DNA of 64,000 nt from Pseudoalteromonas apostichopi (lineage in GTDB: Bacteria; Pseudomonadota; Gammaproteobacteria; Enterobacterales; Alteromonadaceae), in contig NZ_AP028066.1 of the NCBI RefSeq assembly GCF_030297135.1, positions 558,001 to 622,000 on the forward strand. Reading direction: 5' to 3'. Each line of letters starts with the position of its first letter. Positions within the stretch are counted from its first letter, which is position 1. Below the pieces are notes generated by a model that ran no database searches, was not told where the DNA came from, and was given only the letters and a program-made list of their open reading frames with translations. A program made the position numbers and the translations under genes. Positions 39,797 through 49,483 of the stretch are shown one piece after another.

Positions 39797-42682
39797 TTAC
39801 TTTTGGAATTTAATTCCTTTGTAGTAAGTCTCTAAACTGTCGACTTTAGTTTGGTTTTTAAGATCTGCGAATGGTTTATCAGCAAACTTACTACCACGCA
39901 TTTGAATGTTCAAACGCGGAGCTTGATCATTTAGCATGGTTTTCTTGTAGTAGTCTTTAAGATCTGCCAAGGTTACGTTTTCAACTTCGGCGATAAGCTT
40001 TTCCTTAGAATCAAACTTAAAGTTCTCACGGTACCAATCAGAAATCAGCGGTGACATTTCATCACTTAGGTTCTTAGGTTGCTCTTTTAAAGACACAAGA
40101 GTTGCATTTTTAAGTTGTGCAAATGTTTCTTCTGTCATGTTATCAAGCTCTACAGCATATTGCTTCTTAAACTCATCAAAACGCGCTTGCATTTCTTTAG
40201 GGCCTTTCACTGGTGTTTGGATATAAAGGCCTAAAGCAGAATAATCTTCAATAGGACGAGCTAAAGCACCAACTGCATAAGCAAGTTGTTCTTCTGTTCG
40301 TAACTTATCGAACGCAACGGTTCTAAAGTGACTTTGTAAGATTTGCGCTTGCGCTTTTTGTTTATAGCCAGGAGTTGGGTGAACAACCATATCAATGATA
40401 GCCACATCAGCTACATCGATATCTTTTTGCAGCACAATGCGCTCACCAGGTTGAGGTAACCATGCTTTGCTTCTGGCAAACTCCGTTGCTTTATGACCTT
40501 TAGGCAGAATAGCTGTTAGCTTACTAGCAATAGATTCAACGTCATTTTGGTTATAATTACCAAACGTGAATACGCGTAAATCATTTGCAGCAAGAGTTGA
40601 TTGCTTGATAGCAGCAAAATCTGCAAGAGTTAGCGCATCTGCCGCTGCAATCAAGGTTTCAGTATCAAATTTACCGCTACGAGTAAGCTTCGAGTACTCA
40701 CCAAATGCTTGATAGAAAGGGAACTGCTTTTGCTGATTTAGTAAATCACGCTTAAAACGATCGATAGCTTGTGCAAAGCCTTCTTCAGACACATCTAACG
40801 TTAGATTTTCAAGAGCCTGAGCTAGAAGCACATCTTGCTTATCTGTAAAGCCACTTAGCGATAGCACTAGGCCATTACTTGGTTGTAACCCTAAACTCAT
40901 ACCGGCAACTGCTGCTTCTGTACTTAATTTACTTTGTTGTAAGTTATAAAGATCAGCCCAAATTGAGTAAAGAACTTGCGATTTTACATTCACAAGGGCA
41001 TCTGGCGTATTGATGTAAACTTCTACAAGGCCTTTTGGTTGCTCAGCAAACTGCTGACTAGCTTGACGCCAAACTTTAACACCTTGCTTATCAAATACCA
41101 GTTCAGGGTGCGCTTGTTGTTTAAATTCAGCAGTCTTAATTGCAAAGCTTTCTGGTAATAAGCGGTTTACTGTTGGTAATGCTAAAGCGTATTCGCTTGG
41201 TTTGTTCCAACTTGCAACTTCTGCTTCACTGATGTCTTCTATACGATATTTACCATCATAGAAATGTAGCTGTGAATCTGTTTCTTCTTGCTTTGAAATA
41301 TACCAAATACGTAAAGTATCTTCATTTAATTGCGAAAGTACATTTTGCACCGCATCTGCATCAAACTGAGCATAATAGTAAGGTGCGTTTATTGCGTTGT
41401 TCACAGGGAACTTTTGCATGCTATCAGTAAGGTTACTCACATAACCAAACTCATCACCTTTTTCGAGGAATTGAAATTCGTTATTTAGAGAAGTACGAAT
41501 TTCATTAAAGTATTTGCTATCAACCCCCTGCTCTTTAATAAGCGCAATGTATTGCATAACCATAGCGACAATTTCTTCGCGGTTTTGCATGCCAGCATCA
41601 GTCAATTCAATATTAACCGTTAAGCTGCCGTAGTTACCATATTGTGTTGGTGCATCTGAAGCAGATAAACGTGATACCCAGCCTTTATCACGCAAAATTT
41701 GTGCAGGACTACCTTGCATTTCGTTACTTAAAAGGTAAGAAACAAAACGATTTGGTTTTACCGCAAATTGTGAACTGTTATCTGCAATTGTGAACTCTAA
41801 CTGTAGCTGTTTTACATCTTCATTTGGTGAGTAGTAAACACGCTTTCCGCCAGCAACAGAAAAGTCTAACTTATCAGTCACAGTAGGTTTTTCGATGTTT
41901 TTATTTTCAATATCAGCAAAATACTGTTTAGCTTTTGCTTCCATTTCAGCCAGTGGACGATTTGAGATCATCGCCACTTTCATAATGTTCGATGAATAAT
42001 ATTTGTTATAGAAAGCGACGGTTTCTTTATGTAAATTGCTGCCTTCTTTATCCCCTAAGGTTTCTAGGTTACCAATCAAGAAGCGGTTTGCAGGATGTGA
42101 GCCCATCATTTGACGTGCCAGTTTAAACTGACCAAAAAAGTCCATTTCACGACGCATTGACCACTCAGCGTTTACCGCATTTTTTTCTTTGTCTGTGTAT
42201 TCAGGGTAAAGCTTTGGTGATTTAAAGAAATCTGCAAAGCGGTCAAGTGCTTCGTCGTAGGCATCGTTATTAACTTTGAACATGTAGTTTGTGATATCTA
42301 ACCAGGTGTAAGCATTATGTGCACCACCATTTTTAGTCATAAAATCACTGTAACCTTTAGTGTCTGGGTAACGATCTGTACCAAGGAACAACATGTGCTC
42401 TAGATAATGAGCCATACCTTGTTGCGACATAGGGTCGTGCAATAAACCAACACCAACACTAAGTGCAGCAGCTGACTTCTCAGCACTTGGATCTGAAATT
42501 AGAATTACATCAATTTCGTTATCGAGTTTTAATGTTTTATATTCGCGGGTGTCGTTTGGACTGATTACCAACGAATCAGGAATAAGGTTAGTATTAGCAG
42601 CAGGAGGCGTTGTGGTAGAAGTAGAAGAACAACCTGCTAGCACTGCAAATGCGATTGCACTAAGTCCTATTATTTTTTTCAT
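39797..42682 (-). CDS. M16 (insulinase/pitrilysin) family lipoprotein protease
   Basis: A 961-residue zinc metalloprotease related to protease III (PtrA) and insulin-degrading enzyme. A lipoprotein signal (lipobox VLAGC, Cys18) suggests membrane attachment in the periplasm. The inverted zinc motif HYLEH is at residues 92-96 (His92, Glu95, His96) with the distal Glu in KNAVNAEWSM (near 170). The other three M16 domains follow, with the typical C-terminal FDKLRTEEQLAYAVGA. AGAAT-type weak RBS; own terminator downstream. It likely degrades peptides. Confidence 0.93.
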   Translation of the reverse strand: MKKIIGLSAIAFAVLAGCSSTSTTTPPAANTNLIPDSLVISPNDTREYKTLKLDNEIDVILISDPSAEKSAAALSVGVGLLHDPMSQQGMAHYLEHMLFLGTDRYPDTKGYSDFMTKNGGAHNAYTWLDITNYMFKVNNDAYDEALDRFADFFKSPKLYPEYTDKEKNAVNAEWSMRREMDFFGQFKLARQMMGSHPANRFLIGNLETLGDKEGSNLHKETVAFYNKYYSSNIMKVAMISNRPLAEMEAKAKQYFADIENKNIEKPTVTDKLDFSVAGGKRVYYSPNEDVKQLQLEFTIADNSSQFAVKPNRFVSYLLSNEMQGSPAQILRDKGWVSRLSASDAPTQYGNYGSLTVNIELTDAGMQNREEIVAMVMQYIALIKEQGVDSKYFNEIRTSLNNEFQFLEKGDEFGYVSNLTDSMQKFPVNNAINAPYYYAQFDADAVQNVLSQLNEDTLRIWYISKQEETDSQLHFYDGKYRIEDISEAEVASWNKPSEYALALPTVNRLLPESFAIKTAEFKQQAHPELVFDKQGVKVWRQASQQFAEQPKGLVEVYINTPDALVNVKSQVLYSIWADLYNLQQSKLSTEAAVAGMSLGLQPSNGLVLSLSGFTDKQDVLLAQALENLTLDVSEEGFAQAIDRFKRDLLNQQKQFPFYQAFGEYSKLTRSGKFDTETLIAAADALTLADFAAIKQSTLAANDLRVFTFGNYNQNDVESIASKLTAILPKGHKATEFARSKAWLPQPGERIVLQKDIDVADVAIIDMVVHPTPGYKQKAQAQILQSHFRTVAFDKLRTEEQLAYAVGALARPIEDYSALGLYIQTPVKGPKEMQARFDEFKKQYAVELDNMTEETFAQLKNATLVSLKEQPKNLSDEMSPLISDWYRENFKFDSKEKLIAEVENVTLADLKDYYKKTMLNDQAPRLNIQMRGSKFADKPFADLKNQTKVDSLETYYKGIKFQK

Positions 42683-42848
42683 TATTTTGTATCCATTAGA
42701 AATTGAATAAATTTTTATTTATCATGTGTTTTCGAGCGCCGCAATTCAATGCTTTTCAGCTAAGTTACAGCAAAACTTTGTAACACATTGTGAAAATGCA
42801 GTACTTACGGTTAAGATTAATAGCAATAACTATAACAAAGGATGAGCT

Positions 42849-43262
42849 ATGGAAAAGTGGCTAATTGTAGCAATGTTCACTCAGGTCTTTCTGACTTTTA
42901 CTGTGATGTACATTATGGGTAAACGTCGTTTTCGTGCAGCAAAACTAAAAACTATTGAAATGAAAGACTTCTTAACAATGGAACTTGAAAAGGCTGGGGA
43001 TAACGTTCGCGTAGCAGATCGTAACTTTATTAATCAATTCGAAATGCCTGTGCTGTTTTTTATTGCGTGTTTAACAGCCCTACAAGTAAATGCTGTGGGT
43101 ACTGTTTTTGTTGCACTTGCATGGGTCTATGTTGCATTAAGAATTATTCATAGCGTAATACACTTAACATCAAATACCTTAAAATCCCGCTATTATAGTT
43201 TCGTTGTCAGTAGCTTTATTATGCTAATAATGTGGGTTCTAATTTTAGTAAGAATCTTCTAA
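42849..43262 (+). CDS. MAPEG-family membrane protein
   Basis: A 137-residue protein with four membrane helices and the MAPEG pattern: RVADRNFINQFEMPVLFF (about 56-73) matches the family's conserved R-x-x-x-N-x-x-E-x-P signature. Eukaryotic relatives are glutathione-dependent enzymes of eicosanoid metabolism; bacterial roles are poorly known. AAAGGATGAGC precedes the ATG. A strong terminator follows at 43282-43305. Confidence 0.87.
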   Translation: MEKWLIVAMFTQVFLTFTVMYIMGKRRFRAAKLKTIEMKDFLTMELEKAGDNVRVADRNFINQFEMPVLFFIACLTALQVNAVGTVFVALAWVYVALRIIHSVIHLTSNTLKSRYYSFVVSSFIMLIMWVLILVRIF

Positions 43263-43281
43263 TAATCAGGAACATCAAAAA

Positions 43282-43305
43282 ATAAGGCGCTTTTTAGCGC
43301 CTTAT
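43282..43305 (+). terminator. Terminator of the MAPEG gene
   Basis: ATAAGGCGC (43282-43290) and GCGCCTTAT (43297-43305) flank a T-rich loop. Confidence 0.75.
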
Positions 43306-43306
43306 A

Positions 43307-43571
43307 TATACCCAAGCCACCTCAAGATGCAGAATTCAGCGTTTCACAGGAGCTTAATATCAAGGCGTTACTTTGCTAGAATGGCATCCCCTTTTAAGAA
43401 GTAACAACGATGAGAGTAAGTGCCTGTGAAGCGCCCAAAGGGTTGGTTTAAAAGCGATTTATACTGCGTTATTGATTTTAACAATAGAACCACTATTACT
43501 TGCAATCAATGCCTTGCCTAAATCGCTTTTAATTCCAACTGAAACTCGCATCTTGAGGTGGTTTGGGTATA
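43307..43571. mobile_element. 265-bp MITE-like element with 24-bp terminal inverted repeats
   Basis: The ends 43307-43330 (beginning TATACCCAAGCCACCTCAAG) and 43548-43571 are inverted copies matching at 23 of 24 positions. Inside are further inverted pairs: TTTCACAGG near 43343 with CCTGTGAA near 43424, GTTACTT with AAGTAAC, and a 13-bp pair TAAAAGCGATTTA/TAAATCGCTTTTA. It has no coding capacity. TATA at both outer ends may include a TA target duplication. It fills the gap between convergent genes. Confidence 0.75.
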
Positions 43572-43586
43572 CTTTGTTGGTTGGAA

Positions 43587-44324
43587 TTATTTACGACGAG
43601 TAAAACCTGCTAGGGCCAATAAAGATAACATCCACGCAAGACTACCACCGGAACTACTTCCGCCGTTATCAGATGAATTATCTTGATCAATTAATGTATT
43701 TTCTTTTGGTGATAAAGAAGCAGAAGAATTAGGATCATCATCAACCACAGTGACACTATTTATATAAAATAAGTTCTCACCATTAAAACCTGATGTTGTA
43801 GTTGGGCACTGATCTTCATTTAAATTTACGACAGGAATTTCGCCGCAGTGGACTAAAGATGTAATTTGTTCTAAAACATCCATGCTTGTTACAGTAACTT
43901 CACCAAACACTGTAAAGCCGCCGTTTTGCAGGTCTAGATTAGCACTGTTATCTTTTAAGTTAAAAAACCACTGACTTGTCGCACTATTAGCATTGCCACC
44001 AATTTTGGCCATTGCAATAGTACCTTTAACATTTGATAGTTCAGGCTCGTTAATAATAGAGTCTTTGGTTTCAATTTCTGTAAAATCAGTTTCAAATTTA
44101 AAGCCACCACCTTGTAAAACAAAATTATCAACTGAACGGTGGATTACCGTACCATCATAGCTACCGTCAGCCACATAATTTAAAAAGTTTTCAACGGTAA
44201 CAGGCGTATGTTGGTCATAAAGGTGAACAGTAATACTGCCAAGATCAGTCTGCATTTCTACAATTGTAGCATTGGCAGAGAAACAGCTTGTTAATAGTGC
44301 TGTTGCAAGTAAGTGTTTTTTCAT
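43587..44324 (-). CDS. Exported cyclophilin-type peptidyl-prolyl isomerase with GlyGly-CTERM
   Basis: A 245-residue protein: signal peptide ending SANA (about residue 19), cyclophilin domain (about 22-180; GSITVHLYDQHTPVTVENFL, GTVIHRSVDNFVLQGGGF, GTIAMAKIGG, SQWFFNL), then a Ser/Gly-rich linker and a C-terminal GGSSSGGSLAWMLSLLALAG followed by FTRRK, the GlyGly-CTERM sorting signal known to be processed by rhombosortase. It should therefore be secreted through type II export and surface-attached. It accelerates proline isomerisation in exported proteins. Confidence 0.9.
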   Translation of the reverse strand: MKKHLLATALLTSCFSANATIVEMQTDLGSITVHLYDQHTPVTVENFLNYVADGSYDGTVIHRSVDNFVLQGGGFKFETDFTEIETKDSIINEPELSNVKGTIAMAKIGGNANSATSQWFFNLKDNSANLDLQNGGFTVFGEVTVTSMDVLEQITSLVHCGEIPVVNLNEDQCPTTTSGFNGENLFYINSVTVVDDDPNSSASLSPKENTLIDQDNSSDNGGSSSGGSLAWMLSLLALAGFTRRK

Positions 44325-44571
44325 TGTTTATCTTTCCTGATAATTTTTATTATAAAACTGCTTGAAGCTTAAACAAAAATAATATGCGCTTAAATAGCAA
44401 ACAAAATAGTTACACAAAACACGCCAAAGCAATTACAACTCAGTTACATTTATTCACACGATGTATTCATTTTGGTTATAAAAAGTTTGAACATTAAATC
44501 AAAATCGTCTTATCAAATAGACAGAGTTTGTTAGTATTTGCACGACAACAATGAACACACAGGAAATAACC

Positions 44572-44769
44572 ATGGCGAATGAAGAGAACGCGATATGCGA
44601 TTTTGGCCTACACCAAGGTGAGCCATACAGTAAGTTACCAGCTAGTTTTTTAAACTGGATGGTAGGCAATAATCATCAGAAATCACACTATGCAGAACAA
44701 GAACTACAACGCCGTCAACTTGCCGCAACAGGGCAACTGAATATAGAAAATGACAATAAAAGTTTATAA
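44572..44769 (+). CDS. DUF3820 family protein
   Basis: A 65-residue cytoplasmic protein of the DUF3820 family (CDFGLHQGEPYSKLPASFLN, then WMVGN), members of which resemble a small quorum-sensing/exonuclease-associated domain of unknown role. I place the start at 44572, where CAGGAAAT lies at normal spacing; an in-frame ATG at 44551 has no good site. It is a single gene between the cyclophilin (divergent) and the 5'-nucleotidase. Confidence 0.75.
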   Translation: MANEENAICDFGLHQGEPYSKLPASFLNWMVGNNHQKSHYAEQELQRRQLAATGQLNIENDNKSL

Positions 44770-44844
44770 AAGACATTTAATTTAAACTTAAGTCGTTTAA
44801 ACTATGCGCATAATTAACCTACTGCTTTAATCAGGCAAACAATT

Positions 44845-46452
44845 ATGCGCTTTTTTTTACTAATATCGCTACTGGTTACCTTAACCGCGTGTAGCTCATC
44901 CTCTAACAATACAAATTCAGTACAATATTTAACTCTGCTTCATACTAATGATAACCATGGTCGCTTTTGGCACAATGAACAAGGCGAGTATGGCATGGCA
45001 GCTCGTAAAACGTTGATCGATCGACTAAGAGCCGATGCTAAAGCACAAGGACATGCCGTATTACTTCTTTCTGGAGGCGATATCAACACAGGCATTCCAG
45101 AGTCTGACTTACAACACGCAGAGCCAGATTTTAAGGGTATGTCTTTAATAGGTTATGATGCCATGGCAATTGGTAATCATGAGTTTGATAATCCATTAAC
45201 TGTACTTGAACAACAGCAACAGTGGTCAAACTTTCCATTTTTATCAGCCAACATTATTGATAAGAAAACAGGTGAGCCACGCTACCAAGCTTACGAAATC
45301 TTTGAGAAAAACGGTCTTAAAATAGCAGTCATCGGCTTAACAACAACAGATACAGCTAAAATCGGTAACCCGCAATATATTGGTAGCCTTGACTTTAAAG
45401 GGCCTGTGACAGTAACAGCCAATCTAGTTCCTAAAATCAAAGCTAAATATAACCCTGATATTACGATTGCAGTGACACACATGGGTCACTATGTTGATGC
45501 AAACTTTGGTATTAATGCGCCGGGTGATGTAACAATGGCCCGTAACTTACCCGAAGGCATGCTTGATATTATTGTTGGCGGCCATTCACAAGAGCCTGTT
45601 TGTATGAAAGAGGCCAATGTGGCAGACGAGAGCTTCATGCCTGGGAAAGCTTGTAAGCCAGATCAACAAAATGGTACTTGGATCATGCAAGCTCATGAAT
45701 GGGGTAAATATGTTGGTAAAGCCGAGTTTAAATTAGAAAATGATGAATTAACACTGCTTAATTACGAACTGATCCCAGTAAATCTTTATATCGATGATGA
45801 AAATGGTAATAAAAAGCTTGCTGCTGATTACATCGAACCTAACAAAGGATTACAAGATGTACTCGCGGTTTATCAGAAAAAAGGCGCAGCTCAAATTGCA
45901 GGTAAGATAGGTTCTGTTGATGCAAAACTAGAAGGTGATCGTAACAAAGTACGCTACGAGCAAGTAAACTTAGCTCGCGTAATTATTGCAGCACAAATGC
46001 AATCTGTCGGAGCTGACTTTGGCTTGATCAGCGGCGGCGGTATTCGCGATAGTATTCAAGCAGGCGATGTCAGTTATAAAGATATTTTAAAAGTACATCC
46101 TTTTAAAAACCGTATCACTTATATTGATATGACAGGCCAAGAGTTATTCGATTACTTGTCGGTTGTCACTTCTTTCCCACCTGATTCTGGTGCCTACTTA
46201 CAATACTATAAATTAAGCTTTAAGCGCGATGACGACACATTATCTAATGTTAAAATTGCCGGCAAACCGCTTGATATGGCAAAAACATATCGTATGAGTA
46301 TTAACAGCTATAACGCCTCGGGCGGTGATGGCTACCCTACTCTTACAAATAAAGAAGGCTATGTTAGCACTGATGATACGGATGCACAGGCACTAAAACG
46401 TTTCTTTGAACAAAATAGTCCTGTTAAAGCGGCTGATTACGCGCCTAAGTAA
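44845..46452 (+). CDS. UshA-like 5'-nucleotidase/UDP-sugar hydrolase lipoprotein
   Basis: Periplasmic metallophosphoesterase, 535 residues. A lipoprotein signal (LLVTLTACSS, Cys16) suggests membrane anchoring. Metal-binding motifs: TNDNHGRFW (about 34-42), LSGGDINTG, IGNHEFDNP (about 110), THMGHYV (about 212), VGGHSQ (about 246). The C-terminal substrate domain contains GLISGGGIRDSI and SYNASGGDGYP. It hydrolyses extracellular nucleotides for phosphate and nucleoside scavenging. A good terminator follows. Confidence 0.91.
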   Translation: MRFFLLISLLVTLTACSSSSNNTNSVQYLTLLHTNDNHGRFWHNEQGEYGMAARKTLIDRLRADAKAQGHAVLLLSGGDINTGIPESDLQHAEPDFKGMSLIGYDAMAIGNHEFDNPLTVLEQQQQWSNFPFLSANIIDKKTGEPRYQAYEIFEKNGLKIAVIGLTTTDTAKIGNPQYIGSLDFKGPVTVTANLVPKIKAKYNPDITIAVTHMGHYVDANFGINAPGDVTMARNLPEGMLDIIVGGHSQEPVCMKEANVADESFMPGKACKPDQQNGTWIMQAHEWGKYVGKAEFKLENDELTLLNYELIPVNLYIDDENGNKKLAADYIEPNKGLQDVLAVYQKKGAAQIAGKIGSVDAKLEGDRNKVRYEQVNLARVIIAAQMQSVGADFGLISGGGIRDSIQAGDVSYKDILKVHPFKNRITYIDMTGQELFDYLSVVTSFPPDSGAYLQYYKLSFKRDDDTLSNVKIAGKPLDMAKTYRMSINSYNASGGDGYPTLTNKEGYVSTDDTDAQALKRFFEQNSPVKAADYAPK

Positions 46453-46485
46453 CAATAAACATCTTGTAAATAATATCTCTATGTT

Positions 46486-46513
46486 AAAAGGGAAGTCAGT
46501 GACTTCCCTTTTT
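46486..46513. terminator. Terminator after the nucleotidase gene
   Basis: AAAAGGGAAGTC (46486-46497) and GACTTCCCTTTT (46501-46512) form a 12-bp stem with a 3-base loop and flanking A/T tracts. It serves convergent genes on both strands. Confidence 0.85.
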
Positions 46514-46532
46514 AGTTTACAATAAGATTAAA

Positions 46533-47480
46533 TTACTTACCTATGACCTCGATGTCCGCAATCTCAATTGTTTTCAATCCATAATGATGTAACCGAGAAC
46601 GCGAACCTTCACCATGGGCTTTTGGCGGATAATAGGTTTCTTTTATCTCAAGCTGATCTTGCCAAACTTCATCAAGGGCTGCTCGAATTTCACTTAAGGT
46701 TTTTTCTAAACTGTTAGTAAAGTTTGGTCTCTTTCTAATAGTATGCCCAAGTTCGACTAACCGGTAAAAATACTTGTTAGCAAGCGTCAGTAATTCTTCT
46801 GGAACATCTTTATTCTGATTGAGCACTACATCCGGGTGCTCTATACAAAACTCAACCAAAGCTAGATAGAAGCACAGTGGTTTATTAGCAAGTGCAACGG
46901 TTTTATCAATAGCACAACTTGCTGCCAAGGTTTTATTTTGCAGATCGACTATTAATCTTGGCTTTTCTTCAGCTTGAAGCTCAATTTCCGGTTCATGTTT
47001 TGCTATTTGAATCTTAGTACGCTCACTAATAAATAATAAGTAAGTTAAAGCCGCTGAAATTAAACATACAAGAATTAATACTGCGATATCGTTTTTAGAA
47101 AATAAAGAGGATGTCACAACAAAGCTAACCGATAAGGTTTTTTGTGGGGCATGTAATTGCTTGGTAATTAAGTCAGCACGCGCAGGGTAATCCGTTATAC
47201 CCTCGATCGAATAGACCATCACTCCTGAGTCTGCCAGCTGTGCATTAAGTCGTGCTATATAATTAAGTACCATATCTTTACTACCTGAATGCTTTAAAAA
47301 ATCATCAGGTAAATTTAAATGGTTCAAGTCAAGAGCAATACGGTTTTCAACTTTAGCTAGGGTCAATTCATCATTACTTGTTGTCTGGTAGGCTTTTGCA
47401 GCAATAAAAGTAGCAAAAAATACCATGCAACAGGTAAGAAACACTGCGCTATATGCAAGTTTAATTCTAGTTGGTAGCAT
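46533..47480 (-). CDS. Unrecognised two-TM membrane protein
   Basis: A 315-residue protein with a first membrane segment at about 9-30 and a second at about 132-150 (IAVLILVCLISAALTYLLFI), leaving a periplasmic domain of about 100 residues and a C-terminal cytoplasmic domain (about 155-315) with no catalytic motif I recognise. The topology resembles a sensor or bitopic signalling protein, but no HAMP, kinase, GGDEF or EAL signature is present. It overlaps the upstream periplasmic-binding-like gene by 14 bases, so the two form a functional unit. Not assigned. Confidence 0.65.
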   Translation of the reverse strand: MLPTRIKLAYSAVFLTCCMVFFATFIAAKAYQTTSNDELTLAKVENRIALDLNHLNLPDDFLKHSGSKDMVLNYIARLNAQLADSGVMVYSIEGITDYPARADLITKQLHAPQKTLSVSFVVTSSLFSKNDIAVLILVCLISAALTYLLFISERTKIQIAKHEPEIELQAEEKPRLIVDLQNKTLAASCAIDKTVALANKPLCFYLALVEFCIEHPDVVLNQNKDVPEELLTLANKYFYRLVELGHTIRKRPNFTNSLEKTLSEIRAALDEVWQDQLEIKETYYPPKAHGEGSRSRLHHYGLKTIEIADIEVIGK

Positions 47481-48366
47481 TGCTATCCCCTAGTTTAGCT
47501 GTCTGCTGTGAATCACAGCTCCAAAATGACTCTACATGATTAAAATAATGAGAATTCTGATTGTGAGCCAACTGTGTAAGGCGTGCTTGAACTGCACATA
47601 AAAGATCCGTGTTCTCGTCTTGCATTTTTAAATACCAACGACTTCCGCTTATATTATCGCGTATTGGTGTGATGTAATTTTTAGAAAAGCGTTGTTGATC
47701 GCTGTCTTGCCAATAAGAAGAAATTAAATCGACTTTACCACTGGCAAGCAATTCTCTTAATTCCGTATGCGAACTAGCATAATTAATATTTAGGTTTTCT
47801 AAGTTTATATCCAGTTTTTTAAATAATTGTTTGGGCAAAATGTGGCCTGAACGGCTGGTTGGATAGTCAAGCAAACCTATGCGTTTATCTAAAAAGTAGC
47901 TTTTTTCAATTCTTGGCTTTTCTTTACTAGAAATTAAATACGCTGTGTAATCAGGAAACCCTACAACAGCTTGGTAGTTATAGGTTGACTCGGCCATAAA
48001 GGCGTTAATTAAGTTTTCTTTAGCAAGGATCAGATCAGCAATCCCTTTACCTAAAAACTCAATAGTGTCTGAGGTTTTATAGCCCCAATAAGATGTTACC
48101 TTACCATATTGTTTACTGATAGTGTCGTCAGAACATAAGGTTTTAGCGACGTCCTCAGCCAGCACTTTGCCAGATGAGTACACAACTAACTCATTTAGAT
48201 TAACATCTGATTTGGTATCACATTGGAAAGACGTTTCAATAAATGCATTGATATCAGAAACAGCCGGTTTACCCTGCAAAATTCCAATATAAAAAAACAA
48301 AATCAATGATAGAAACAAAAATGTAACAATCGACGATTTTTTTATTAGTATTGTTCTTAAATTCAA
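47467..48366 (-). CDS. Membrane-anchored periplasmic binding-like protein
   Basis: A 299-residue protein with one N-terminal membrane segment (about 11-30) and a periplasmic region that looks like a type-II solute-binding fold of the PhnD/TauA kind (VYSSGKVLAEDV, GKGIADLILAKENL, KRIGLLDYPTSRSGHILPKQL, LRELLASGKVDLISSYW). Because the anchor appears uncleaved, it may act as a tethered sensor subunit rather than a transporter component. It is coupled to the two-TM gene downstream by a 14-base overlap, and no ABC permease is near. Ligand is unknown. Confidence 0.62.
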   Translation of the reverse strand: MNLRTILIKKSSIVTFLFLSLILFFYIGILQGKPAVSDINAFIETSFQCDTKSDVNLNELVVYSSGKVLAEDVAKTLCSDDTISKQYGKVTSYWGYKTSDTIEFLGKGIADLILAKENLINAFMAESTYNYQAVVGFPDYTAYLISSKEKPRIEKSYFLDKRIGLLDYPTSRSGHILPKQLFKKLDINLENLNINYASSHTELRELLASGKVDLISSYWQDSDQQRFSKNYITPIRDNISGSRWYLKMQDENTDLLCAVQARLTQLAHNQNSHYFNHVESFWSCDSQQTAKLGDSNATN

Positions 48367-48585
48367 TTTTAATAGCCAACAACGCTCCGTTGTCTCTATT
48401 TGAACAATTATTCTTACTCATTGCAATAGGTAACTTTACTTGAATAAATTAACCCATTGAAATATAAGATATATGAACAAGAAATTATGAATCTTATTGA
48501 GTCCTTTCTATTTGCTTTTAAATTCAGGAAAATACTCACCAAGAAATCGTGCTTCATGGCACATTCATTTTTGGACACTGAGTCA

Positions 48586-49449
48586 ATGTTACAAAAAACA
48601 ATAAAAATGTTGCTGTTATCGACACCTGTTATTTCAGCAGTGTTAAGTACCCCAGTTAATGCATGGGGTCAGAATGGTCACCGTATTGTTGGTGAAATTG
48701 CATCTAAGCATATTACTGATACGACTAAACAAGCATTAGTTCCATTACTTGATGGTGAATCATTACCTCAAATTGCGACTTGGGCTGATGAAATGCGATC
48801 TGCCCCAGAGAGTTTTTGGCAAAAGAAATCCTCGCGCTGGCATTACATTAATTTCAAAGAAGGCAATGCCAAACCTCATTACGACTCACACTCTCATCAC
48901 AATAAAGAAACCGTGTCAGATATCCTAGAAGGCATGGAATATTCAATTTCTGTATTAAAAAATCAAAAAGCTTCATTAGCTGAAAAGCAATTTGCACTGC
49001 GCTTTTTGGTTCACCTAGTTGGTGACAGCCACCAACCTTTTCACGCAGGTCGCGCTGAAGATCGTGGTGGCAACAATATTTCTGTAACATTCTTCGGGCA
49101 AGATACCAATTTGCATAGTTTATGGGACTCAAAACTCATCGAGAATGAAAATTTGTCCTATACTGAGTTTGCGCAATTTATAAATACAACAAATCAAGCG
49201 TTAATAACGGACTACCTTGCCAGTTCACCTAGCGATTGGTTAATCGAATCAAATAATATTGCAAACTCTCTGTATAATGAAAATGAAACAAACGTAAGTT
49301 ATAGTTATATCTATAAAAACTTACCGATTGTTAAAACTCGCCTACAACAAGGTGGCATAAGATTAGCTGGTTTATTAAATAATTTATTTGATAAATCGGC
49401 AAAACCGTTAGTAAAGGCGCTCAAGATGCCAACTGACAGCAAACTATAA
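48586..49449 (+). CDS. S1/P1-type zinc nuclease
   Basis: Exported single-strand-specific nuclease, about 287 residues from the ATG at 48586. That start gives a clean signal peptide ending in PVNA, so mature protein begins with Trp, whose free amino group binds zinc in this family (WGQNGHRIVGEIA). Other ligands: ATWADEMR, WHYINF, LRFLVHLVGDSHQPFHAGRAED (His, Asp and His; quoted in parts from about residues 145-165) and SLWDSKLI. In-frame starts exist further upstream (48457, 48487, 48556) but add an implausible leader. Its role is nucleic-acid scavenging. Confidence 0.88.
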   Translation: MLQKTIKMLLLSTPVISAVLSTPVNAWGQNGHRIVGEIASKHITDTTKQALVPLLDGESLPQIATWADEMRSAPESFWQKKSSRWHYINFKEGNAKPHYDSHSHHNKETVSDILEGMEYSISVLKNQKASLAEKQFALRFLVHLVGDSHQPFHAGRAEDRGGNNISVTFFGQDTNLHSLWDSKLIENENLSYTEFAQFINTTNQALITDYLASSPSDWLIESNNIANSLYNENETNVSYSYIYKNLPIVKTRLQQGGIRLAGLLNNLFDKSAKPLVKALKMPTDSKL

Positions 49450-49483
49450 ATGAAACATAACCTCTAACACGGGAAATAACATA

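Noticed and set aside
48457..48585. N-terminal extension of the S1/P1 nuclease
   Set aside because: It would bury the signal peptide behind 43 residues; family members begin with the signal and a mature Trp.
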